Shown here: positions 33,149 through 42,259 of the stretch, piece by piece
Layout of the letters: every line of letters starts with the position of its first letter
Position numbering within the stretch: the stretch's first letter is position 1
Assembly (NCBI GenBank): GCA_028095005.1
Contig: CM051461.1
Span: 166,380,574-166,444,573, forward strand
Direction: 5' to 3'
Length of the DNA stretch: 64,000 nucleotides
Source: Rhynchospora pubera
Lineage: Eukaryota; Streptophyta; Magnoliopsida; Poales; Cyperaceae
Translations under genes and position numbers: made by a program
Notes under the pieces: generated by a model
The model's database searches: none
The model's input: only the letters and a program-made list of their open reading frames with translations
What the model was told of the DNA's origin: nothing

Positions 33149-35140
33149 ATGGGCACCAAAATGCCATTCTTCTTCTTGTATCTTCTTTCCCTATACACAT
33201 TGCACCGCCACGCATTACCGACCAATGCTGCAACAGCCCCAGATGAGACCGCAGCATTACTCGCCATCAAATCATCCCTAATTGATCCACTCGGTGCACT
33301 ACAGAACTGGAAATCTAATCCAGGGATGCCGCATTGCAACTGGACCGGTGTGCAGTGTGACACTAAAGGCACAGTCATCGGCCTCAATTTATCTAACTAT
33401 AACCTAAGTGGAACAATATCAGACGATATTCTTCTACTATCCAACCTTTCATCTCTTAAAATTTGTTCCAATGCCTTCTCTGATACTCTTCCTGCCGCTC
33501 TTACCGGCCTTACCTCACTAAAGTTCCTAGATGTAAGCGTTAACAATTTTGATGGCCGGTTTCCAGTTGGATTTGGTTCATTTCTTCAGTTGACATACCT
33601 CAATGCATCAGCGAATTCCTTTGAGGGCCCATTGCCGGCTGACATTGGCAGTGCAAATGCACTGGAAATCCTCGATTTTCGTGGTTGTTTTTTCACCGGT
33701 TCTATCCCAGCGTCGTACCGGGGCTTGCAAAAGCTCAAGTTTTTGGGTCTGTCGGGAAACAAACTGACAGGTACACTGCCTAAGGAACTGTTTGAGCTGT
33801 CTTCTTTGGAGAAACTCATAATAGGATATAATGAGTTTGAGGGGCCTATACCGGCAGATATAGCTAACTTGACCAAACTCCAGTACCTCGACATGGTGGT
33901 TGGAAATCTCAATGGTCCAATTCCTCCTGAGATAGGGCAATTAAAGATGCTAAACACAATTTTTTTGTATAAGAATAGTTTGGGAGGTGAGATACCAAAG
34001 GAAATTGGTAACCTTTCCTCACTGGTAATGCTTGATTTATCAGATAACATGATAACTGGTGTTATACCACCGGAGATAGCATTACCGAGCAATCTCCAGT
34101 GGTTGAACCTGATGAGCAACAGGCTGAAAGGGACAGTACCGAATGGTATTGGTGATTTACCACAGCTAGAGGTACTACTACTATGGAACAACTCACTAAC
34201 CGGCCCATTACCAGCCAGTCTCGGAAAGAACTCTCCTCTGCAATGGCTCGATGTTTCAACCAATGCTCTGTCAGGAGAAATCCCAGCTGGACTATGTGAA
34301 GGAGGTAACCTCACAAAATTAATTCTATTTAGTAATGCATTTACTGGGCCCATACCAGTTGGCCTGACCACTTGCATGCCACTGGTACGCATGAGGATGC
34401 ACAACAACCAGCTGAATGGTACAGTGCCTGGTGATTTTGGTAAACTACCAAGGCTACAGCGACTTGAGCTGGCTGGAAATGAGTTAACTGGTGAGATACC
34501 TGACGACATCTGTTTATCGACCTCTCTTTCATTCATTGACCTCTCACACAACCAACTGCAATCAAGACTTCCCTCATGTATCTTATCAATACCCAGTCTT
34601 CAAAGCTTCATGGCAGCTGATAATGAGCTAACTGGAGGCATCCCTGGTGAGCTAGACTGCCCCTCTGTGTCAACATTGGATTTATCGAACAACCGGTTGG
34701 AAGGTACTATTCCCTCAAGTCTTGCATCTTGTGCAAGGCTAGTTTCTCTTAGCCTGAGAAACAACCATTTCAATGGTTCCATCCCGCCATCAATTGCCAT
34801 GATGCCTACTCTGTCGATTCTGGACCTTTCAAACAATTTCCTAACAGGTTCCATACCAAGCAATTTTGGTAGCTCGCCAGCTTTAGAGATCTTGAATTTA
34901 GCATACAACAACCTCTCAGGTCCAGTACCATCAACATCACTTCTACGCACTATAAACCCGGATGACCTTGCGGGGAATCCTGGCCTCTGTGGTGGTGTTC
35001 TTCCACCATGCTCTGGTGCTACTGGTATGCTGGAATCTCCTTCAGGGTTCAGATGGGCCGATGTGAGACTTGTGGCAGCAGGGTGGGCCATCGGTTTTGT
35101 TATCGGTTTTGTTATCGGGATCTTTAAGGAAATAATATAA
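33149..35140 (+). CDS. Possible kinase-less receptor-like protein from the broken RLK
   Basis: This is the part of the receptor locus that could still be translated: 663 residues from ATG 33149, comprising signal peptide, complete LRR ectodomain ending NPGLCGGVLPPCS, and a transmembrane helix GWAIGFVIGFVIGIF. The frame ends ten codons into the solo LTR (KEII then TAA/TAG-rich sequence). The result would have the architecture of an LRR receptor-like protein without kinase. The solo LTR carries AATAAA at 35331-35336, which could end the transcript. Open reading over 2 kb with clean LRRs suggests either recent breakage or selection. Expression is unproven, so the pseudogene call stands beside this one. 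Confidence 0.45.
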   Translation: MGTKMPFFFLYLLSLYTLHRHALPTNAATAPDETAALLAIKSSLIDPLGALQNWKSNPGMPHCNWTGVQCDTKGTVIGLNLSNYNLSGTISDDILLLSNLSSLKICSNAFSDTLPAALTGLTSLKFLDVSVNNFDGRFPVGFGSFLQLTYLNASANSFEGPLPADIGSANALEILDFRGCFFTGSIPASYRGLQKLKFLGLSGNKLTGTLPKELFELSSLEKLIIGYNEFEGPIPADIANLTKLQYLDMVVGNLNGPIPPEIGQLKMLNTIFLYKNSLGGEIPKEIGNLSSLVMLDLSDNMITGVIPPEIALPSNLQWLNLMSNRLKGTVPNGIGDLPQLEVLLLWNNSLTGPLPASLGKNSPLQWLDVSTNALSGEIPAGLCEGGNLTKLILFSNAFTGPIPVGLTTCMPLVRMRMHNNQLNGTVPGDFGKLPRLQRLELAGNELTGEIPDDICLSTSLSFIDLSHNQLQSRLPSCILSIPSLQSFMAADNELTGGIPGELDCPSVSTLDLSNNRLEGTIPSSLASCARLVSLSLRNNHFNGSIPPSIAMMPTLSILDLSNNFLTGSIPSNFGSSPALEILNLAYNNLSGPVPSTSLLRTINPDDLAGNPGLCGGVLPPCSGATGMLESPSGFRWADVRLVAAGWAIGFVIGFVIGIFKEII

Positions 35141-35400
35141 TAGATAATAATTTAGATTCTAGTTTGAATCAAAATCAGATTTATTAGATATTATTTGATA
35201 TTATGTATCTTTCCTTATGTTTATGCATATTTCCTTATTTTACAATTGTTGTTGTATTTTTAGTTATTACCAAATTAGAAATGCTCTATATATTGAGCTG
35301 AGGTACTGTATGAGAAATTAAGCAGAAATCAATAAAAAATAGTCTTCCTTTATCTTCTTCTTCCTATTCTCTCTTCTAAGTCCAACCAAAGCTCGTAACA
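35110..35400 (+). mobile_element. Solo LTR (291 bp) in the receptor gene
   Basis: Starts TGTTATCGGG and ends CTCGTAACA, an inverted TGTTA/TAACA pair. It is flanked by a perfect 5-base duplication GGTTT (35105-35109 and 35401-35405). Counting one copy of GGTTT, the receptor reading frame continues exactly across the insertion (VIG then LSVAPGAILTFLLG), which proves the borders. A TATATA word (about 35287) and AATAAA (35331-35336) are in plus orientation, as in an LTR. The parent family is not identified and no internal sequence remains. Confidence 0.92.
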
Positions 35401-36900
35401 GGTTTATCTGTTGCACCCGGGGCTATTTTGACCTTTTTACTTGGGAGAAACCTATATATTAGGTGGCATGAAAGGGGCACTTGCTGTGATGATGGATTTG
35501 AGGAGGGAGGTGAGTGGCCGTGGCGACTAACTGCTTTTCAGAGGTATTGTGTACAAGGCTGAGATGCCGAAGTATCTTGTTGTGGTTGCCGTGAAGAAGT
35601 TGTGGCATGCTGGTTGCCCAGAAGCCGGTGGTGCCACTGGTTTGGAAGGTAGAGAGCTCGCCAGAGAGGTAATTTTTTTTTTAATTTTAATTGAATGTTT
35701 TAATTAGTGGAAGAAAAAAAAATCAATGATATCACCCCTTGTTGCCGGATAATGTACCGTTCTGAAAAGTAAGTATTTCTAAAATAAACACTTATATTTA
35801 GTTTTGTTCCTCTGAGTGTTTTTTGGCTAGAAAAAATGTTTTTTGACCCCTTTCAAGCTTCAATCTATCTGAAACTCCACTAAAATGAAGAAAGATACGA
35901 TAATAAAGAAGAATAGGAACAGGACAAAATGAGAAGATTAAACTAAATTATGATCTAGACAATACCAGAAAGGTATGGGGAATCTGGTTGGCAGGTATTC
36001 AACTACTATACAAAATGATAAAAATCACAAGTATCACTATATTTCTGGTACATGAACATGACAGTCTAATACAGCTGAAACCTTGGTCGACTGCTTCTTT
36101 TTTGGATATTCAATATGTTAAATTAACCTAACATTTTGTTTTTTGTTTCAATAAAAGGTGAGCTTACTTGGACGGCTCCGACACCAAAATGTTGTGCGAA
36201 TGCTGGGTTATCTAAGCAACGAGAGTGACACCATGATACTTTATGGATATATGCCCAATGGAAGCCTCTGGGAGGCACTCCATGGAAGAATGAAGGGAAA
36301 ATTGTTAATCGATTTGGCTTCGCGGTACAATGTGGCAGTTGGAATTGCAGCAGGCCTAGCTTACTAGCATAATGACTGCCGGCCTCCAGTTATTCACTGT
36401 GATGTCAAGTCGAGCAATGTTCTCCTGGACTCAAATCTTGAGGCGAGGATCGCAGATTTTGAATTGGTGAGGTTGATGATACACAAGAATGAGACAGTTT
36501 CAATGGTTGCTGGGTTTATGGCTACATTGCTCCAGGTTTTCTGTTTATTTCATGATTATATTACTTGGTTCTAAATTTTTCTGTCAGCCAAAATTTAGGC
36601 ATTAACTATACCTGCAATGTTCTTTACTTGATTAAATTTATTTATATTTTTTCCAAACATAATAGAATATGGTTATTCACTGAAAGTGGATCAAAAAACG
36701 ACATATACAGCTTCGGCGTGGTCCTGATGGAGCTCCTAACAGGCAAGCGACCAATTGAACCTGAGTTTGGATAGAGCCAAGACATAGTTGGCTGGGTACA
36801 CGAAAGGCTTCGTTCCAACTGAGGCGTCAAGGAATTGCTTGATCCGGCTGCTGGTGGCCGGTGTGGGCACGTCAAAGAGGAGATGCTCCTCGTGCATTCT

Positions 36901-38094
36901 ATACCAATGTGTGTGTCATCGTGCTATCATTTTAAATCATTTGCTAATTTGTTTCTTTATTTCATAGTTGCATTCTAACTATATGTTGGTATTGAATGTT
37001 TCATTTCTGTTACTTTCCTTTCTAGAGGGTACCAAAACCCAACAAATTAGGAAAATTATGCAGGAAACATTCAAGGGTGTTAGACCTTCAATACCAAACA
37101 TTCCCATCATATAGTCATATGCAATTTTAAGCACTTTATACCACATCTACTGATTAATCCTTCTAATTTCTTTAAACTTACACATACTCCAAGCCATCTT
37201 TCTTTTTTTTTTTTGGCTCTCCCTTGTAGAAACAAAAATGCAAGGAATCATAGTTTGGGTATATAATTGGTTGTTTGTTTACTCTGATTTCACATTTGTA
37301 GGATGTTATTGTAAAGGATGTCCGAAGAATTCTTGCCAAGGCAAGACTCTCCTTCACTGGTGATTTGAAAAAGGAAGATGAACTGCAAAGACTTAAGTCT
37401 CAGTTAGTGGCGTTGCAAGAGCCTTTTCGGCTTTGTGATTTAGTAGAGGATAGAAATAGGGTCATTGCTTTGAAATTGCTTGATCTGTACTGGACAGGGA
37501 GGCTTGGTCACTGCACACTAGATACTTCTTTTTTTTCCCCCAAATGATCTGTAGCAAACAATTTTTTTAAAGTTTTAGTACTTTTGAGTTGGATCTAAAG
37601 AAATAAATCTCCATATTCATTTCAGATCCACCTTTTATTCCATAAGATGGAATAGGCGGCATGATTAGATACTTAGTTATAGAATACAGATTAAATCAAA
37701 TATATTATTATGTTGCTTCGCACATGCTAGAACAGCGAACTGATTTTGTAAACGAATTAGACCTAATGACAAACAAGACAAAATTAGTCATATTATTATT
37801 GCATATCTGGATCACCCTGCCAGATGGCTTTGAGAACAATCATTGCAATGAATATAAGAGAAACTTATTTTGAGACGGCATTAAATTAAAGGGAAAATGT
37901 CGCATGTTAGCAATATTATCCCGGAGTCAACTGGAGAATATTTGTGCCAAATGCAGCATGAAATCAGCTAGTTCATTAATAAAATTTTAGGATAATTCTG
38001 TACTGCAGTAATTTATCTCACCCCAAAATTCTGGTCTATTGAATAAATCGCTTGACAGTCACAGAATTAATCCATGTTATGATCTGCATGTCAG
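36901..38094 (+). pseudogene. Duplicated 3' end of the GTPase gene
   Basis: Direct copy of the last bases of exon 7, all of intron 7, exon 8 and the 3' flank of the gene at 24584-31817. Exon 8' (37302-37547) keeps its AG acceptor and an open frame, DVIVKDVRRILAKAR to LGHCTLDTSFFSPK. It has one three-base deletion and a frame change only in the last few residues. The intron lacks the gypsy element and has a single GAATG (36994-36998), the pre-insertion state. It starts abruptly inside the receptor kinase (after about 36900) and ends at about 38094. With no promoter or upstream exons it is not a gene on its own, but exon 8' could serve as an alternative last exon. Confidence 0.88.
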
Positions 38095-38617
38095 AACCTG
38101 GTACTGGAAGCAGAAAAGAAAATGCAAAACAAGAAATGCTAATCTACCCTAAATCATCTAGAAAAAATAACAAATTTAACCAAATTGAAGTATTGACAAT
38201 GCCATCGATGTGGCATAAACAGTAGTATGAAATGTTAAGGAAAAGAAAACAATACATTGAGACAAAACAATCAACAGATTTATTAAAAAGTAACTCGTCT
38301 AAATTTTTCCAAACAACTGTTATACTAGTTGTTCAGTATCTGAGTATGCACATTCAAGTACCTTGTCTGCACATTGATTCAATATCTTTTTCCTTCCTTT
38401 CCTAATGGAAAGTACAAAAACTTCATTTACAAAATAGCACTACTACAGAGTCAATCAAGGAAAACTTGATCAAAGAAAATACGACTCAAGGGTCTGACAC
38501 CTAGAAGGCTAATACAAAACATTAGCCATCTATATTATGGGACAAACTACTATATCAGACTAAAATATACTCATCAGAAGGAAAAACAATAGCTTGATGC
38601 TTCAAAATACCAAACAG
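38095..38617. other. Spacer, probably FHA gene 3' flank
   Basis: About 520 bases, AT-rich, between the duplicated GTPase tail and the FHA stop codon. The part nearest 38617 is probably the 3' untranslated region of the minus-strand FHA gene. No other feature is seen. Confidence 0.5.
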
Positions 38618-39829
38618 TCATGCCATATCACTACCAGCTTCCACAAGTTCATCAAATTTTCTAGCATTCTCTTTTATGATACCTATTAATCTCTCGCAGT
38701 CATCATTAATCTCCTGTGACAGGAACCTTTCCATGCTTTCAAACCAATCCTTGAGTGTCATTTTTTCAATATCAACTCTGACTTGGTCACAATTTTTCTC
38801 CTCTACACTGACATTTTCTTCTCCCTCCCCTTCTATAGCCGTAGAAGAATCAGCATTGATTCTGGCCTTTTTTCCCTTTCTATGCTTCGGTACAGCAACA
38901 TGGTCAGAACCACTCTCACTATCCAGATTTATCACTATATTGACATCATTTTCCTTCTCTGAAACAGTAGATGCCTTGCCTTTCCCTTTTGCCCTACCCA
39001 TTCCTTTTTTCTTCATTTCAACCTCCTTTACTTCCAAAACTGAATCAACCAAACAATTAGTATCTACTTCCTTCAAAACCCTAGAGGAGTTGTGCTTCCT
39101 AGGGTTTCTTGTCAGCTTGGCGCCTCTGTCCTGATCTGATTCTTTGATCCCTGAGCAAATAAATTGAAAAGGATCCGTAGACACCTCCTCATTCAGAACC
39201 CCTGCAGCATTCCTTCCCACAACATCCTCTCTACCTTTTTTTGTTCCCTTATGACCCACTTCAACCCCAGAATAAGAATTCAAAGCTTCCTTCTCTTCAT
39301 CATTTACGGTACAAATTGCCCGAGCATTGTTCCTACGACCTCTTACTGGAGCTGAGACTTTAGACGGATCCTGTTTCAGCTCTACTTTCTCCTCAGAAAC
39401 CCTAGACGAATCAGCTCTTGAATTAACCCTTAAAGAACCGCTTCTTCTAGTAACCCTCCTTCCCCTTGCATCATTCCCCACTTCATTCCCTTCCACAGCC
39501 TTCTGTACCACAATCTTTACCCCAAGCTTGGTTTTCTCACCAATTTCAAGAACGTCCCCATCCGAGACAGGTACGGGCACAGATGGTTGAATTGGCGACC
39601 CGTTTAGGATCGTGCCATTGGAGGTGTCCAGATCGGAAACAACCCATCTAGAATCGACCTGAACAAACCGGAAGCAGAGGTGTTTTTGAGATATACCTGG
39701 GTCGCGCAATGCCAGATTGTTGCCCCTGATGACTCGACCGATATGGATGGTGGAATCGGGCTCGCAGACAAGAATTTCGCCATTTCTGGGGCCTTTGAGC
39801 ACGGTTACTTGGAGAATAGGTGCTTCCAT
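38618..39829 (-). CDS. FHA-domain protein
   Basis: Single-exon protein of 403 residues starting MEAPILQVTVLKGPRNGE at 39829. The frame extends 50 codons upstream, but that part is uncharacteristic and the FHA domain starts right after this methionine. The forkhead-associated phosphothreonine-binding domain spans about residues 5-100. It has GRVIRGNNLAL, DPGISQKHLCF and DLDTSNGTILNG, which contain the Gly-Arg, Ser-x-x-His and Thr/Ser-Asn-Gly residues that contact phosphopeptides. The remainder is charged and low-complexity, with nuclear-type basic patches (KKKGMGRAKGKGKAS, KHRKGKKARI) and a C-terminal helical tail (LKDWFESMERFL). It resembles uncharacterised plant FHA proteins (At4g14490-like). 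The function is probably nuclear phospho-dependent binding, and partners are unknown. Confidence 0.85.
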   Translation of the reverse strand: MEAPILQVTVLKGPRNGEILVCEPDSTIHIGRVIRGNNLALRDPGISQKHLCFRFVQVDSRWVVSDLDTSNGTILNGSPIQPSVPVPVSDGDVLEIGEKTKLGVKIVVQKAVEGNEVGNDARGRRVTRRSGSLRVNSRADSSRVSEEKVELKQDPSKVSAPVRGRRNNARAICTVNDEEKEALNSYSGVEVGHKGTKKGREDVVGRNAAGVLNEEVSTDPFQFICSGIKESDQDRGAKLTRNPRKHNSSRVLKEVDTNCLVDSVLEVKEVEMKKKGMGRAKGKGKASTVSEKENDVNIVINLDSESGSDHVAVPKHRKGKKARINADSSTAIEGEGEENVSVEEKNCDQVRVDIEKMTLKDWFESMERFLSQEINDDCERLIGIIKENARKFDELVEAGSDMA

Positions 39830-40640
39830 GGTAGATCGGAGAAAGAGAAACAAGAAACGACGGAGAGAAAATGGAGGGATTTGAAAGATTTTGAAAATTG
39901 TGGGGAGAAGACGAGATGAGATTGAGATGTATTGATTTGGTTTGGGTATTGGGTTGGGTAATAAGACTAGCTGTAACAAACCTCAATGGGCCTAAGGCCT
40001 AGATTAAGGCCCACTACGAGTTTCAAAGGAATTATGAGGGTATAACTGTAATTTTTTAGTGATCAGTCGTCAGTTGTCAGTACCCCTTCTTCCAAAGATA
40101 TGTTAAAAAGAGATTTGTGGTTAATTTTGTGATGAAATGGAGAACGGCTGGAGAACGGCAGATATTATTGTATGGTAATTTTGGGACTTTTTTTTTTAAT
40201 CTAACGAGTGAATGGGTTCATAAAAAACTTTGCAGTTGAATGGATTTTACGATTATTTCCTGATAATTAGTCTATTTGTCAGGTTAATATAAAAATAAAT
40301 ATCCTCAAAAATATTGAAGCAAGCAAAACACATCAATAATGAGACACCTCAAGGTCAACTAAAAGGCAGGTTAGTGAAAACTGAAAAGGCTTCGCACCAA
40401 GCTGAGAGTGGTCTGAATCCAATGTCAGCTTAAGAAGGCCGTTGCTGCAACAATCAACATGTAATTAATTCAGTCAGTTACAGATGTTGACTAGTCAAAC
40501 CAAGTTTGGAGGTTAAGGTGTCTCAGTGACTGGACTGAACTGGTTCATTTATGAGTAATACGTCTATTTTTTACATGTAACTGTAACACAATTGTAAGAG
40601 ATGATGCACAATATAATACAAAAATCCAATTTTTTTATTC
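39830..40640. other. Upstream region of the FHA gene
   Basis: About 800 bases. The part near 39830-39990 is the likely FHA leader and promoter. No TATA box is obvious. No other gene is seen. Confidence 0.4.
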
Positions 40641-40641
40641 A

Positions 40642-40686
<45 letters not shown>

Positions 40687-41996
40687 TTGCAATACACTGA
40701 AATAGTGAAATTCTGAGTTTTTTTCAGCTTCTTAATGCTGAAATTTTGAAATTTTCTTGGGTTGCTGAAATCTAGCCCTCTGCTTCTCCCACAATGGAAC
40801 CTTTCTTCACCAACAAGTCATATCCGGCAGCCCCAATCTGAGACGAAGATAATATTTGTGGATGTCTTCTTGCTTGCCATGACAGTTTATAACCAGGTAA
40901 AACACGCCTTGCAAATGTTCGATTAAATGCTCCACAGAGCCTTCCACATGTTAGAATGCAGTAGTTTGACCAAATTAGGTTAGGCCTTCGTCAAAAACCA
41001 ATTTGTTGCCCAACAGATTAAAAGAAATGTCTATAGGAAACAATTAATTATTCTAGTCTCTCCATGACAAGTCTTGCAGCTCTAGTACCCATTCTTAATG
41101 TAATATGGGCTCTTATTTTTGCTCTCTCATGCCAAAGTTAGTCATTCATTCATTTGACCACATGCACTAAATCACACTAGTGGTACTGCCACGTGTTAAT
41201 CAGCTTTATTTTGACCAAAATTTTGATATTAATTAGATTTTCTGCATGTTTCTTCATATTTGATAATAGGTAGTACTATAATGGACGCCACCTATTCATG
41301 ATTTATTAGTATATACATGATACTTTTCACATTTGAAGGTTACATGGAAAATTACTGTTTTGTAGGTTACTTGGAAAATTACTGTTTTGTAGGATACTAA
41401 ATGATATTGGTCATTTTTTCTTGGCACTATATAACGTTGGAGATTACTAAATTTTATTTGTTACAAACTTGACTTGGTTTCCTGCTCAGAACATTCTGTG
41501 ATAGCCATCAGAAGGATTTTTCTCAAATTTTTCTTTTAATAGTTTGAAGAAGTTTTATAAGATGCAAACTAGAAAAATGAAAGACAAATTTATCAAGAAA
41601 CAGCAAAATTAACCTGTTTCTTATCAATTTTTGGTTCTTTCCCCTTCCCTCTTCATCTGCACATTAAATCCATTTCTCTGTTTCTGAAGACACACTAAAT
41701 TGCTTTGCCGTGCTAAGGAGAGAATAAAACAAATCCAATCTAATGCAAAATATTACTACTTGTCCAAATTTTGGTTAATTATTGTATTAGCTCAGATTTA
41801 TAAAGCCCATATGGTCCCTCAATCAGGATTCTCTTTGACAAAATTATTTATTTTATTTATATGGAACAACATGTATGGAGATCCCCAAATATTCGTATAG
41901 AGGCCTTCTGAATTACAAAAAAATGTTATTCACTAAACAAAGGTATCCACAAGTGCGACAGAAATGATCAGACACATCTCTGTGTCACTGAACTTC
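40641..41996. repeat. Left copy of the ALMT downstream flank (segmental duplication)
   Basis: Blocks of this stretch recur in order about 12 kb to the right. The segment at 40885-40940 (CCTTGCAAATGTTCGATTAAATGC) matches 53515-53575. The block at 41280-41400 matches 54790-54890, and 41700-41960 matches 55200-55460. The left end carries a CT microsatellite (40646-40683). It is the 3' flank of the ruined ALMT copy. Confidence 0.7.
40646..40683 (+). repeat. CT microsatellite
   Basis: About 19 CT units at the start of the duplicated segment. The right copy (about 50350) has only a short degenerate CT stretch. Confidence 0.9.
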
Positions 41997-42259
41997 TCAA
42001 CCAGCGCTTGGAAAAACTCCATGACTGTGCAAATCTGTTATTTTTACATTCTCCTTTGTCTCATTTTGCCTCACCTCAATCGGAACCAAGTCTTCTTCAA
42101 ACTCCTTAAAACCAAACTTTCGACCCAATTCCTCCACCTCCTCTATAACAAGCTCTAGCCTCGCTGTCATTTCCACCAAAAGCGCAGCGAATGCTGCAAA
42201 AGGTAGTGCCTCAGAGAACTCCAGACTCAGCATGTCTATCTTGCTCAGAGTTGGCCTCA
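41997..42259 (-). pseudogene. ALMT last-exon remnant fused to gypsy pol
   Basis: The 87 codons starting LRPTLSKIDMLSLEFSEALPF and ending HSHGVFPSAG are clearly paralogous to the C-terminus of the intact ALMT gene (55489-55751). The rest of this ALMT copy is missing. Upstream sequence on the minus strand switches at about 42260 directly into Ty3/gypsy pol, and the reading frame stays open across the junction. The remnant is therefore the last part of a chimeric frame of 1192 codons. No promoter of its own remains. Confidence 0.85.

Larger units (their letters stand above)
33149..36893 (+). pseudogene. LRR-XI receptor-like kinase pseudogene (MIK1/PXY type)
   Basis: Relative of plasma-membrane peptide receptors. 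ATG 33149 (MGTKMPFFF) gives a hydrophobic signal peptide. Then come an LRR N-terminal domain (NWTGVQC), over 20 extracellular LRRs and a transmembrane segment, all uninterrupted to 35109. Lesions follow. A solo LTR lies inside the transmembrane coding sequence (35110-35400). After GEWPWRLTAFQ, about 25 residues including the glycine loop start are missing. TAG stops the frame at 36365-36367 after GIAAGLAY. HRD reads HCD, and DFG reads DFE (about 36454-36462). A one-base shift precedes YIAPE, TAG lies at 36772-36774, and a further TGA follows. Introns 35669-36157 and 36536-36665 have GT-AG ends. The kinase ends abruptly at EEMLLV, where the duplicated GTPase tail begins (about 36900). The closest Arabidopsis match I recall is MIK1 (At4g28650). 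Confidence 0.9.

Noticed and set aside
33586..34551. 321-codon minus-strand frame opposite the LRR ectodomain
   Set aside because: It is the antisense shadow of the leucine-rich repeats. The regular spacing of LRR codons keeps the opposite frame open, and it matches no family.
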